Shown here: in pieces, positions 44,764 through 57,369 of the stretch
How the letters are laid out: every line of letters begins with the position of its first letter
Position numbering within the stretch: position 1 is the first letter of the stretch
Assembly (NCBI GenBank): GCA_013076295.1
Contig: RQOL01000759.1
Coordinates: forward strand, 209,159 to 273,158
Direction of reading: 5' to 3'
From: Sanderia malayensis
Taxonomy: Eukaryota; Cnidaria; Scyphozoa; Semaeostomeae; Pelagiidae
Length of the DNA stretch: 64,000 bases
Made by a program: the position numbers and the translations under genes
The notes under the pieces: generated by a model
Seen by the model: only the letters and a program-made list of their open reading frames with translations
Databases searched by the model: none
What the model was told of the DNA's origin: nothing

Positions 44764-46552
44764 TTAAAATATGGCTTAACTCTTTCAGGAACTTGACTTT
44801 TGTCCTCTGGCCATCCTTTAGTAACTACATCCTTGAGCTCTTTCATTGCCTCATCATTATTTGTTTCTTTCAACAAGTTTTTTCTCCATTGTTCACCTAT
44901 GAGAACATGGGATACTGCATTGGTTTCGATTTCGTAGCTAATCTTACAGCTTTCTTTGGATTGTTGTGGACTGCGACTCAATCTATCAGCTATGTACTGT
45001 TCAGAGCCTGGTTTGTACTGCACAGTTATGTTATAATTCTGAAGTCTCAACCGAAAACCCTGTAGTGTCCTGGGAACATCTTTCAGAGGTTTGATCATTA
45101 TTCTTTCTAAAGGCTTATGATCACTCTTGACTGTTGTCTGTCGACCGTATGTGTACTGGTGGTACTTCTCAACAGACCACGTAATGGCCAACATCTCCTT
45201 CTCTATGCAGACCACGCTGCATATCGTCGTTCTGTTTCTGTTAAAGCACGGCTGCTATAGGCTATTGGTTGCCCATTCTGGAGTAATGCTGCACCTAATC
45301 CAATGTCACTTGCATCACATTGAATTTTTAGTTGCTCCTTTGGATCATAATATCTGAGAACTGGTTCCTTTGCAAGCATTTCTTTTGTTTTATTGAACGC
45401 TTCGGATTCTTTATCAGACCATAGCCATTTTACATCTTGCTTTGTAAGCTTTCTCAGAGGCTCTATCACATCGGACAGATTTAGTAAGAATTTCGCAAGG
45501 TATTGGACCATACCTATAAATCCTCTTAGCTCTGTAATGTTGGAAGGTTCTTTCATATCTCTTATAGCTTTGATTTTCTCTGGGTCTGGCTTTAGTCCTT
45601 CACTTGTAACAATATGTCCCAAAAACTTTATGCTTGACCTGCGTAACTGCATCTTTGCCTTGTTCAGCTTTATTCCTACATCTTCACATCTCTTAAGCAA
45701 TGATACAAGTGCTAGATCATGATTCGTGTAAGCTTCTTCAACACTATCTCCACTTCCTATGACTATGATATCATCTGCTACACATGCTATTCCTGCAATG
45801 TCACTTAAGACTTGGTGTAACTTTCTCTGAAATATTTCTGCAGATACATTTAATCCAAATGGTAGTCTCAACCATCTGTATCTTCCAAAGGGGGTGTTAA
45901 ATGTGGTCAAAAAACTGGATTCTTGATCTAATTTCACATGCCAGTAGCCTGATTTCAAATCAAGAACTGAGAATACTTTTGCATTCTGAAACTTTGGAAG
46001 GATATCGTCCAAAACTGGTAAGTAATATCTTTCTCTCTGCAAAGCTGTATTCAGTTTCTGTGGATCAATACACACTCTTAACTTTCCACACTTCTTCTTC
46101 TGAGTTACAAGACTACTTTCCCATTTGGTTGGTTCATACACTTTTGTAATGACTTTATCATCCTCCATTTTGTTTAGCTCTTTCTTCAAATCACTGACAA
46201 GTGAATGAGGAACTTTCCTAACTGGGTTTACACTTGGTTTTATCTCCTCATTTACAACTAAGTGTTGTTCTCCTGGTAAACTTCCGATACCATCATCAAA
46301 TAGACTTGGGAAACTATTGACTATGTCTTCTTCTGACTGAGCTGATATTTCATTGATTCTTGCCTCCATGAAATTATCATTATTTATAGTGAGCAAATTC
46401 ATAGCTTCACTTGCTTTTAATCCTAGGATCGGTGTAAGATCTTCTTCAACAATAATAAATGTAAGCCGGTATTTCTTGTTATTTGAAGGGTTCTCAACAA
46501 CTATTCTGGCAGAACCTAGAGGGGTTACTCTGTTGCCAGTCCATGATTTCAA
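44764..46552 (-). pseudogene. Gypsy reverse transcriptase and RNase H region
   Basis: The frame 45203-46552 has the RT domain with FSVLDLKSGYWHV, LPFGLNVSAEIFQ and the active site CVADDIIVIG (Ala in place of the usual second residue), then a tether and the start of RNase H with CDASDIGLGAALLQ. The frame changes near 45210, and RNase H continues in 44736-45215 with EKEMLAITWSVEKYHQYTYG. It ends at the TTAA where the 1.3-kb element entered. Confidence 0.88.
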
Positions 46553-47581
46553 AATGATGGGAGTTTTGATTGTTTCTGCATCTTTGGCATGAACTTGATT
46601 GGTAAAATATTCACTGAAGAACCGGTATCAACTTGAAATGACACTTGTTTTGCTGTGGACCTTATCAACATATCAGCAAATACTTTTGTCTTCTTGATAG
46701 TATAAACTAGTTGCTCACTTTCTATCATGTCTATTGACTCAACTGAATCTGTTTCGTCCTCAACTTGATTTGCCTTTCTTTCCCTCTTGGTACATTTAAT
46801 TGCAAAGTGATTGCTCTTTCCACAATTTTTACATTTCTTTCCATAGGCTGGGCATAACTCCTTCTTACATTGATGCTTTCTTCCACAAAATTTACATTGA
46901 ATAATTTTAGCATCAGATTTTGAACTTAAATCCCTCACTGCTGTTTGTTTCCGTGTTTTACTTATCTTATGAACAACATCTGTTGACTGCCTTTGTATGT
47001 CCCTGATAGTGGCTCTTGCTGTCTCCTCACTTCTACAAATTGGAATCGCTTTCTCTAATGTTAGGTCTTGCGTCGACAAAAGACGTCGTCTGGTATCCTC
47101 ACATTGTAAACCTAAGATTACACGATCTCTAATTAATTCATCATGAAGATCTTTGAAATTGTACTTTGCAGCAAGCTGCCTCAAGTTTGCCAAATAAGTA
47201 TCAAAATCTTCATCACTGTTCTGGTTTCTGCTATTAAATTTAAATCTTTGAAAAACAATATTTGTATCGCCAACACAATGAGTTTCCAGAACTTCAAAAA
47301 CAGAGCTTACAGTACGTTCTGTTACCGTCGATGTCTCAAAGATTTTCGCACAACTATCTCCAATGTATATAACAATAACGCGACTTGTAATCTTCTGATT
47401 CTTCTTCTAATCTTGTTGAAATGCTGTAATTTCGCCATTGAGATTTAAACAGTTTAAAGTTTTCTTCCCTGTTTCTTGAAAGATCAACAGGCTTTGGTGG
47501 ATCAATTCTAGGCATAGGCCTACCTCTGTGTTGCTCAACTGGTGCATCACCACCTCTCGCAGCTCTGTCTCCTCCCGGCAT
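46549..47581 (-). pseudogene. Gypsy gag and protease region
   Basis: Gag begins near 47581 (PPKPVDLSRNREENFKLFKS), changes frame around 47350, and continues in 46549-47193 with YNFKDLHDELIRDRVILG. Two zinc-knuckle-like clusters follow (CKFCGRKHQC and CKNCGKSNHFAIKC), then the aspartic protease motif VDTGSSVNILP. Another frame change separates this from RT. Confidence 0.8.
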
Positions 47582-47837
47582 TTTCGACTAAATTTCGGCC
47601 TAAATTTCTCTGTTTTGCTCATGCAAATCTTCTCAAATTTCGATTGAAAAACGTTCTTCAAACATCACTTGAAGTATCTTTTAACACCTGACACCATGTT
47701 TCGTTATGATTGAACCGAGGGAGATGGATATAAAATACACAGATATAAAATCTCAACTTGTCATTTTCTGCTTCTTCAATCTGCACAACTATGTGCCAAC
47801 AACAACAATAATAATAATCCATGACGTAACAAATCCT

Positions 47838-48942
47838 AGTGAGTACAAGAAATATGAAGCTTCGATAATACTCAACGACATTATAAAATTAATTTTTTCA
47901 CGTTATAATTTAGCTTTTCACTGGCAATTAAACCAACGATTAAATTCCAAAAATCGCTCAATTTTTGAATGATGGGAAAATTAGCTAAAGTAATATTTGA
48001 AGTCTTTTCTCAAAGAATCATTGTCACCGTCTTCGAAGGCAAAATATAAGGAGTTCACTCCGAGAAGACGGCAAGCATTCGAAATGGTGAGCTTACGTCT
48101 TTTAATTATATATCGGTATGATGAAATGCTCATTGGGCAATGTCAATAGTTATGATGATCGGATGATTCACTTCCAAAATAGTGTTCGTGACTTTTGTGC
48201 CTTTCAAAATTTTAAAATCCAAGTAACATTTGTGAACGGGGATGTCTTATTATCTTGGCCAATTCTGGACTAGGATGAAATTGGTTGATGAGAAAACATG
48301 ATTTTATGTATGTAATAGTAAACATATTAGAGGCTTCATGTAAGTTTCTAAACCAAAAAGGAAGTCATTAGTTTGCTTTTGGCAACCTTTTCAGGGCATG
48401 CAATGGTCTTGTCGGCAAGTACAAGCTGAAACAGAAAATTCAGAGCAATGCCGGTTGTCATGCACCCAGAGCCAAAAAAAACTTGTTTCTGTCACTGAAG
48501 AACTTTCGGCATTTTGCAAGCAGTAATAACGCAACAAAGTAGAATGTATATAAGATAAACGCGCTATTAGGGTAGTCACTAATAAGTCCCCACAAAACAG
48601 GATTGAATAAGTTCCTCTCTCTTAAGCGCCCTTGTTTTTGAACATCTCACAAGCCTCTGGGATACCGATATTTATCACTTTGGGGTTATCCCAGAGCATA
48701 ATCTTGATCATTAGGATATTGCAGACATAACAATTGACTATTTGAAATTTTAATAAGCCCCCTCTCTAATATGTCTCCCTCTGGAACCTAAAAAATTAAA
48801 TCATACCACGAAAATGTAAAAATATCGATACTTTATAAACACATCTCTCCTCTTGAATTTACACTCTTGCGTAAATAGACCATGAAATTACCATCTTAAC
48901 GTGAATCACTGTTTGGCTCATTTCCTTTCTTTTTTAAAACAG
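47838..48942. other. Intergenic or upstream part of the next gene
   Basis: A possible exon ends at about 48093 (RRRQAFEM before GTGAGC) and another candidate begins after TTTTCAG at 48394, but their phases do not form a convincing chain. The rest is AT-rich. Confidence 0.35.
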
Positions 48943-51900
48943 AGGATAAAAAGGATCCTTCATGCACACAGAAGGATGAAGAGGATCATAGAAAGGGAGA
49001 ACACGACTTGAGTGGTAAACATTTTCAAATTGTAATCAGTATTTTTGAGATATGCAGCTATTTTTATGCATTTATTTTAGAACAGTGAAATGGAAGTATA
49101 ATAAGATAAAATAATTTGATACTTTCAGAAAACCTGCACTTTCTCCTTCATCAACTTCCTACACTTGCCCAGCATTGCACAACAAACGTTTTCATCCTTC
49201 ATCAAATTTTAGATTGTAGTATGCTGTAGCAAGAAATGATTGCATGCTTATAAGTTTTTGTAACATTTTTACTGCAGATTAAATATAAACTAGCCGGGGG
49301 CGCTCGCGTACGCTCGCTTCCCGGAGGAGGGCAAGTGAAAAAAACTTAATGTGGTTGGCGCACGTCGTGCGCTGCATTCGCTGACGCTCATGCCTCTTTC
49401 AACCCCACCTACAATGGGTTAGCTTGCTGCGCTCGCCTGTCTATCTATTATCAAGAAAAATTGACTGATAGGGCGCACTTCGTGCGCTGCATTCGCTCAT
49501 GCCTCTGCCTACTCCTCTTGCAACAGTTTGGCTCGCTTCGCTCGCCTGATAACCCCTTATCATAATTTGTTTATTAAAACTTTGGGCTTGTTTACATTAG
49601 GCCTAAGCGTCGCAAGCATGCCGAAGCAACAATGGCGGTCGCCCACTACCTAAACTACAACTATCTCACTCAAAAAACAAAACAAAGCTATCACCTGTGT
49701 TCTCAATTGTTTCCTGTAATTTTCCAGAGGTCTCTCAAACAATTAGCAAGTCTTTACAAAGATAATTCAGGTCGTAAAACACTTTGAAAGGCGCCCAGTT
49801 ATCCTTTGTGTGCAAAACAAAAGCACGCGTCTTCTCCAAAAGTACCTGCTGTTCAACCCGAGGGCAAATTTGCATGATAACGAAATACGCGTGACAGTTC
49901 ACGTGAAGTCGCCAAAAAGCCAATCAAGTTACAGCAAAAGGCGAAATGGGTCACGTGAAGAGCGAATACTCTGTTCGAAAATGGAGTTCGGGACGCGAAT
50001 TTGGAAGTTTCGCCAGCGTAAACCGTAGTTTTTTCGTGATAGCACAATTAGCAGAATAATTAATGGAATAATTCAATAATTTGGGAGAAAATCGAAAAAC
50101 AAAATCCATTACCCTGGTTAAATTATGAAACTAAGCATTCAGTGTGAATTTCATCGCCATATACCCACATACAAAAAAGCCTTTGTGATTACACGGTTCG
50201 CCGTCTCGGCCCATTCTTTCTGGGCGTTCGACCTATTGTTTCGGGTCGAATCTATTGTTTTTGGCAAGAAAGTGCGTCATCACGTGACCTCCGCAGAATA
50301 GTAATATTAAATGCGTAGGTGTACTATTGGTCATGACACTCTTGCTAATATCACAAAAAAGTTAGTTCTGTTTTTGGTGATATAAATGAGGGCAATTTGG
50401 TTAAGCAACTAAAGCAAACAAACTTTTACAACAAACCAATATGAAATTTGCAATGACACCTGTTTGTCACTATTCTAAAATACACCAAACTCGCTATATA
50501 ATTGTTAACTTAACCCACACATATCAAGCTTCTTGTGGTTTGATCTTTTAAAACAATAGTTGGCTACTTTGTCCATTTGTTGTAAATAAGTTAATTTTTA
50601 TTTACTTCAGTTGGATCATTTTATTCTATGACTATATTGTTAATGAAAATATATCCTTATGTATGTTTTTTTTTTTGCAGATGATGAAATTGAGCATTAC
50701 TGTCACTGTCACAAGATGAGCTCGGGTAGTTATTTTAGAGACGTGATGTAAAGAAAATGTGATGAAATGTCAACAAAACGAAATAGCATTCTGTTTTATC
50801 TGCTAGCACTCCATGTGTGCAGCACAGAAAAATCTCAGTTCTTTTTTAATAATCTCATGTGTGTGCTGATGTGTGCACGTGTGATTTAATCACACTTTGT
50901 ATCACCGTTTTTAAAGGATCCTGAAGGAGAAGAGAGCAAGATGATTAATTGTTCTGGTGACCCAACACATGCAAGTGAAATTTACTGAATTTCTCTGGGC
51001 TTATGATATTGGCATACTTTTGTGTTAACTCTGCAGCATTTAATTTTTTTGAACCTATTGGAGAAAATTGGGGGTGGGCTTTGGCATTTGCCAAACATCA
51101 CGAAATTACGGGATAGTTGCAATTTTCCTTTGCTAAAAACTCTAAAGATTTTGTCCCTTCGAGTTAAAATGTAAACAGCCCTTGGTTCAATCAACCTTGT
51201 GTATAATGTCCAAAATATACATTTCTTCTGCCATTTTCTATGATGGGAATGGTAATTGATGTAAGAATATTTTAGAGTATTTGTCAATATCATATCATAC
51301 CTAACAATACTTAAACAGACAATTCAATGTTTTCCATACTCTAACAGTGTCCAGGAAATGGGTAGTACCATGTGAAATGTCTTGGTATGAAAAGAGCACC
51401 CCCTGCCAGGGAAATGTGGTAAGTGCTTTGAACTTCCACTACAAAAAAGTTCTTATAGGATCAAGTCACATTTCTAAGATAGCATGTGGGATATTTTGAA
51501 ATAAAACAATCTTCGGAAATTGTTCTTAAAAACAAAACAGGATCCATCACAAAGTGGCAAAATCATATACCCCTTGGTGCTATCATATAAGATATACAGT
51601 ATATAAATACTGTATATGTATAAACATTTATTGCCACATTTTTATTTAAATGTACTAATATGTTTTTCTCTCAGTTAATGTCTTCACAATTACAACATGT
51701 GCCAAAAATGGTTCCTTTTTTGCCAGTCTATAGCAACTTGTATATTTGATTAATTATTAAACCGAAGAGCAACATATAACTTTTTTGGTGCACATAATAC
51801 TGTAACAATACATCTTGGAAATGCTTTGATCATATAGTGAATATTCAAGTTATTGCAAGTTATTGTGTTATTCTGAAATCAATTCCTCAACTAGGTACTG

Positions 51901-52019
51901 CGCAGATTGTACAAGAAGAAGCCAAGATAAAAGGCCAAGAAACACAATCAGAAAGAGAAAACTGTAACAAAAAACTGAAGCACACCATCAATCAGATTAG
52001 TCTAACCACAAATGTATAA
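48943..52019 (+). CDS. Candidate host gene, three phase-matched exons, partial
   Basis: The exons are 48943-49014, 50681-50725 and 51895-52019. All have AG before and GT after (or a stop), and phases agree at both junctions. They code for a hydrophilic sequence: an acidic Lys/Asp-rich part, the short EIEHYCHCHKMSS, and a Gln/Glu-rich C-terminus ending QISLTTNV and a stop. The first intron carries a Helitron (49290-50310). No family is recognised and the 5' exons are unknown. The chain is eye-assembled, so the call is tentative. Confidence 0.45.
49290..50310 (-). mobile_element. Non-autonomous Helitron A
   Basis: Read on the minus strand, the element ends with a GC-rich hairpin and CGGCTAG at 49290, with T as the next base. 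This is the canonical Helitron 3' end. The 5' end near 50310 (TTAATATTACTATTCTGCGG) resembles the TC start of copies B and C. The interior has GCGCAGCGAGC-type motifs and a segment CCTAAGCGTCGCAAGCATGCC shared with other copies. No Rep/helicase gene is present. Confidence 0.75.
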
Positions 52020-52825
52020 ACCTTTTACTAGTAATTGTATTTGGTAGCTCGTGTTGTAAAAATTGAGTAAAATAATTGAGTATTGAAAATTGAAGTATTG
52101 GAATTTATTACATCATATATATAATCACAGATGCCATATATTTCTGTTCTATGCATGTAATCATCTTGTTAGTTTTTAAACATGCATCACAGCTCAATAC
52201 TGCTTTTTTGCAAGACTCTTGATTTGATTAAAAAATTTAAATATTCCCCAATCGTTTCTGGAAAAGTCAACCATTTCATTGCAATTATGACAATCAATCA
52301 ATAAATAGCAGGAATAATTCGACAGAAGAGTGTGTAATTGATGCATGATTAATGACTGTTAAATTTGAAGACCATATCGCGATGGCTTTATTCCATGTAA
52401 ATTTAATAATGTACCGTCTTGGTCTTAATATACATATAATGGGTGTCCCAAAAAAAGATTCACTCCGTGGTGGCTGGTGGAGTCCTAAACTTATTTTCAA
52501 AATGGCATCCAAGCAGCAAAGTTAGATTATCCAACACCAAAAAGGTAAACCAACAATCATAAAAATGAAAAATAATCTAGGCTTGCCTGATAGATCCAAG
52601 TCAAGTATTGTTTTATGTGTTCCATGACATTGACAGTCCAAGAATAGCCAAATGAAAAGTTCATGTACAAACAACATGGCTTGCATAATTTTTTTGAAGC
52701 TATGAAAACAAAGTTGAAATTCTAAAATGGTTTTCAAATCCCCTACCTCTGTACTGGTTTTCAGTGTTTGTTTCAATTTTTAAAAAGATGCAAACAGAAG
52801 AAGCGCTTGGCCCTTACATAGTGTA

Positions 52826-53446
52826 TCTAATATATATATTCTGCGGAGTCACGTGACGACGCACTTTCCTTGCCAAAAACAATGGATTCGACCCGAAACA
52901 ATAGGTCGAACGCCCAAAAACAATGGGCCGAAACGGCGAACCGTGTAATCACAAAAACTTTTCTGTTTATGGGTATTTGGCGTTGCGATTTGCATGGAAA
53001 GCGCTGTTTACTGAGTAGACAAAAGTAATGGATTTTGTTTTTCGATTTTCTCCCGAATTTTTCAGTTATTCCATTAATTATTCTGCTAATTGTGCTATCA
53101 CGAAAAAACTACAGTTTACGGTGGCGAAAATTCCAAATTCGCGTCGCGAACTCCAAATTCGAACAAAGCGTTCGCTGTTCACGTGACGCGTTTCGCTTTT
53201 TGCTGCAAGTTGATTGGCTCTTTTTGCCCGACCCACGTGGTAGGCCTAATGTAAACAAGCCCAAAGTTTTAATCAACAAATTTTGATAAGGGATTATCAG
53301 GCGAGCGCAGCGAGCTAACCCATTGTACGTGGGGTTCAAAGAGGCATGAGCGTTAGCGAATGCAGCGCACGAAGTGCGCCAACCACATTAAGTTTTTTCC
53401 ACTTGCCCCCCTCCGGGAAGCGAGCGAACGCGAGCGCCCCGGCTAG
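52826..53446 (+). mobile_element. Non-autonomous Helitron B
   Basis: It starts TCTAATATATATATTCTGCG after A at 52825 and ends CGGCTAG at 53446, with a GC-rich hairpin region just before. The next base is T, the start of copy C. The size is 621 bp. It has no coding capacity. Confidence 0.85.
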
Positions 53447-55075
53447 TCTAATATATATATTCTGCGGAGGTCACGTGATGACGCACTTTCTTGCCAAAAA
53501 AATAGATTCGACCCGAAACAATAGGTCGAACGCCCAAAAACAATGGGCCGAAACGGCGAATCGGTGATCAATAAGGCTTTTTTGAATGGGGGCGCACAAG
53601 GTTGGCACTTGCATGGAAAGGCTCCGTTTCTGGAGTAGGCAAAAGTTATCTATTTTTGGAAGCCTATTTCAAAAGAATTTTTGAGTTATTCCATTAATTA
53701 CTCCACTAATTGTGCTATCACGAAAAACGACGGTTTACGCTGGCGAAACTTCCAAATTCGCGTCGCGAACTCCAATTTCGAAGAAAGCGTTCGCTCTTCA
53801 CATGATGCGTTTCGCCTTTTGCTGCAATTTGATTGGCTCTTTCGTGACTTCACGTGAAAAGTCACGCGTTTTTCGTTATCATGCAAATTAGCCCTCGGGT
53901 TGAACAGCAGGTACATTTGGAGAAGACGCGTGTTTTTGTTTTCAACACAAAGGATAACTGGGCGCCTTTCAAAGTGTTTTACGACCTGAATTATCTTTGT
54001 AAAGCCTTGCTAATTGTTTGAGAGACCTCTGGAAAATTACAGGAGACAATTGAGAACACAGGTGATAGTTTTGTTTTGTTTTTTGAGTGAGATAGTTTTA
54101 GTTTTTGTACGACCGCCATTGTTGCTTCGGCATACTGTGACGCTTAGGCCTAATGTAAACAAAGTCAAAGTTTTAAAAACAAATTATGATACGCGATTAT
54201 GAGGCAAGCGGAGCGAGCCAAACTATTGTAAGAGGAGTAGCCAGAGGCATGAGCGGAGCGAATGCAGCGCATGAAATGCGCCCTATCAGTCAATGTTTCT
54301 TGATAACAGATAGACAGGCGAGCGCAGCGAGCTAACCCATTGTAAGTGGGGTTGAAAGGCACATGAGCGTGAGCGAATGCAGCGCACGAAGTGCGCCAAC
54401 CATAGGCGAGCGCAGCGAGCTAACCCATTGTACGTGGGATTGAAAGGGGCATGAGCGATAGCGAATGCAGCGCACGAAGTGCGCCAACCATAGGCGAGCG
54501 CAGCGAGCTAACCCATTGTACGTGGGATTGAAAGGGGCATGAGCGTTAGCGAATGCAGCGCACGAAGTGCGCTAACCATAGGCGAGCGCAGCGAGCTAAC
54601 CCATTGTACGTGGGGTAGAAAGGGGCATGAGCGTCAGCGAATGCAGCGCTCGAAGTGCGCCAACCATAGGCGAGCGCAGCGAGCTAACCTATTGTAAGTG
54701 GGGTTGAAAGGGGCATGAGCATCAGCGAATGCAGCGCACGAAGTGCGCCAACCATAGGCGAGCGCAGCGAACTAACCCATTGTAGTGGGGTAGAAAGGGG
54801 CATGAGCGTCAGCGAATGCAGCGCACGAAATGCGCCAACCATAGGCGAGCGCAGCGAGCTAACCCATTGTAGTGGGGTAGAAAGGGGCATGAGTGGCAGC
54901 GAATGCAGCGCACGAAGTGCGCCAACCATAGCCATCGCAGCGAGCTAACCCATTGTACGTGGGGTTGAAAGGGGCATGAGCGTTAGCGAATGCAGCGCAC
55001 GAAGTGCGCCAACCAGATTAAGCCTTTTTTTTTGACGGGCTGGGGCGAACAAGCGAAGCGAGTGACGACCCCTAG
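53447..55075 (+). mobile_element. Non-autonomous Helitron C with internal minisatellite
   Basis: It starts with the same 20-base TC end as copy B and ends CCCCTAG at 55075, followed by T. A hairpin GGGGCGAAC...GTGACGACCCC stands at the end. It lies head to tail with copy B without a spacer. Most of its right half is a minisatellite. Confidence 0.85.
54313..55015 (+). repeat. About 88-bp minisatellite inside Helitron C
   Basis: Eight or so units begin AGGCGAGCGCAGCGAGCTAA and end AGTGCGCCAACCAT. Units differ by a few bases. The frames that run through it are by-products of the repeat. Confidence 0.85.
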
Positions 55076-57369
55076 TATATATATATGCTGAATACCCTAA
55101 TACCCAGAATACCCAAAACACTCAGTACTCTGTACACTCCTGCATTTCCTTATATATATATATGCTGAATACTCTAATACCCAGAATACTCAAAACACTC
55201 AGTACTCTGTACACTCTTGTATTTCCTTATATATATATATATATATGCTGAATACCCTAATACCCAGAATACCCAAAACACTCAGTATACCCTGTATCCT
55301 GTACACTCTTGCATCTATTTTCTTTCTATGCACAATTTTACCTAGACGAGCTAAGCTTGTTTATGTTTTGTTTATAATGATGTCTGGTGTGGCTTTTGCT
55401 TTATGCAGGTTGGCACGTACGTAAGGCGTAGCCAGTCATTAGGTACATAGGAGTAGGTAACATATGTACATCCTCAGAAGATTTATAAATGCTTACCATA
55501 TATCACAGCTAAATCCACGCCCAAGCGAAGCGAAGTGCAGTTTGGCAATCGATAGCAGTCAAAACACATACCAAATGCTGATGAGCCACCGAGATTGTAA
55601 TGAAAGAGACCCTTCAAGGGACACATGGTCTATACCGTCCAAAATGAAACTGCCAAGATCATACCATTCCACCCCACCCTAAGAAATTTCAACAACATTG
55701 AGTTGTTGTTCTCCTCTCCAATCTCTTTTGACATTGACCAGCTGCCTGATAGCAACAGATAGCACGAGCTCCTTTTCATGCATTCGGCGCATGCGCCATC
55801 ATTGAAAAAAGTGCAAAATGGATGACAATTGTGATGGACAGCAGGGCGTTGGGGTTGTAATTGCGAGATGGAAAAGAAAATAAGCTTCTATTGTATGCAA
55901 ATGAGAATATCAGGATTGACCAATCAAATGCGATGTAACTAAAGGTTCTACCTTGCTCGGGGCCTGAGAAAGTGCAAGTTAAAGAAGGATGGTTATTATA
56001 TCGCGATGGCTTTATTCCATGTAAATTTAATAATGTACTGTCTTGGTCTTAATATACATATAACGGGTGTCCCAAAAAAGATTCACTCCGTGGTGGCTGG
56101 TGGAGTCCTAAACTTATTTTCAAAATGGCATCCAAGCAGCAAAGTTAGATTATCCAACACCAAAAAGGTAAACCAACAATCATAAAAATGAAAAATAATC
56201 TAGGCTTGCCTGATAGATCCAAGTCAAGTATTGTTTTATGTGTTCCATGACATTGACAGTCCAAGAATAGCCAAATGAAAAGTTCATGTACAAACAAGAT
56301 GGCTTGCATAATTTTTTTGAAGCTATGAAAACAAAGTTGAAATTCTAAAATGGTTTTCAAATCCCCTACCTCTGTACTGGTTTTCAGTGTTTGTTTCAAT
56401 TTTTAAAAAGATGCAAACAGAAGAAGCGCTTGGCCCTTACATAGTGTATATATATGCTGAATACCCTAATACCCAGAATACCCAAAACACTCAGTACTCT
56501 GTACACTCCTGCATTTCCTTATATATATATATGCTGAATACCCTAATACCCAGAATACCCAAAACACTCAGTATACCCTGTATCCTGTACACTCTTGCAT
56601 CTATTTTCTTTCTATGCACAATTTTACCTAGACGAGCTAAGCTTGTTTATGTTTTGTTTATAATGATGTCTGGTGTGGCTTTTGCTTTATGCAGGTTGGC
56701 ACGTACGTAAGGCGTAGCCAGTCATTAGGTACATAGGAGTAGGTAACATATGTACATCCTCAGAAGATTTATAAATGCTTACCATATATCACAGCTAAAT
56801 CCACGCCCAAGCGAAGCGAAGTGCAGTTAGGCAATCGATAGCAGTCAAAACACATACCAAATGCTGATGAGCCACCGAGATTGTAATGAAAGAGACCCTT
56901 CAAGGGACACATGGCCTATACCGTCTAAAATGAAACTGCCAAGATCATACCATTCCACCCCACCCAAAAAATGTCAACATTGAGTCGTTGTTCTCCTCTC
57001 CAATCTCTTTGACGTTGACCAGCTGCCTGATAGCAACAGATAGCACAGCTCCTTTTCATGCGTTTCGGCGCATCTGCCATCATCGAAAAAAGTGAAAATG
57101 GATGACAATTGTGACGGACAGCAGGGCGTTGGGTTGTAATTGTGAGATGGAAAAGAAAATTGTATGCAAATGAGAATATCAGGATTGACCAATCAAATGC
57201 GCTGTAACTAAAGGTTCTACCTTGCTCGGGGCCTGAGAGAGTGCAAGTTAAAGAAGGATGGTTATCACCACTGCAAAAAGAAATGTATCAGCAAGTTTAT
57301 AACAAAGCCTTTTCCACCACACCAAAGTTAATACCAACACTCTTGGATAAGCAATAAATATAATTTTCA

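Larger units (their letters stand above)
42137..47831 (-). mobile_element. Ty3/Gypsy LTR retrotransposon, interrupted
   Basis: Order along the minus strand: LTR, primer site, gag, protease, RT, RNase H, integrase, polypurine-like tract, LTR remnant. The right LTR (47697-47831, about 135 bp) starts TGTTACG and ends CA; TGGTGTCAGG beside it (47687-47696) is the likely primer binding site. At the left, GATGGGGA precedes a TGTTACG start at 42199, but only about 60 bp match the right LTR. Coding parts have frame changes, and a 1.3-kb element splits pol. It is therefore a dead copy. The RT motif VADD and the gag style fit the Mag/K02A2.6-like branch. Confidence 0.88.
52374..57266. repeat. Tandem duplication of about 1.3 kb, first copy split by Helitrons
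   Basis: Copy 1 is 52374-52825 plus 55076-55997; copy 2 is 55998-57266, directly adjacent and almost identical. Both contain GGGTGTCCCAAAAAA, an AT-rich centre with a repeated 75-bp unit (GCTGAATACCCTAATACCC; three in copy 1, two in copy 2), and end with GAAGGATGGTTAT. No gene is supported in either. Confidence 0.9.

Noticed and set aside
54684..54948. Frames through the GCGAGC minisatellite
   Set aside because: The periodic peptide is a by-product of the 88-bp repeat.
55567..55620. CTGATGAG resembling a hammerhead ribozyme core
   Set aside because: The second core part CGAAAC and a matching stem II are missing.
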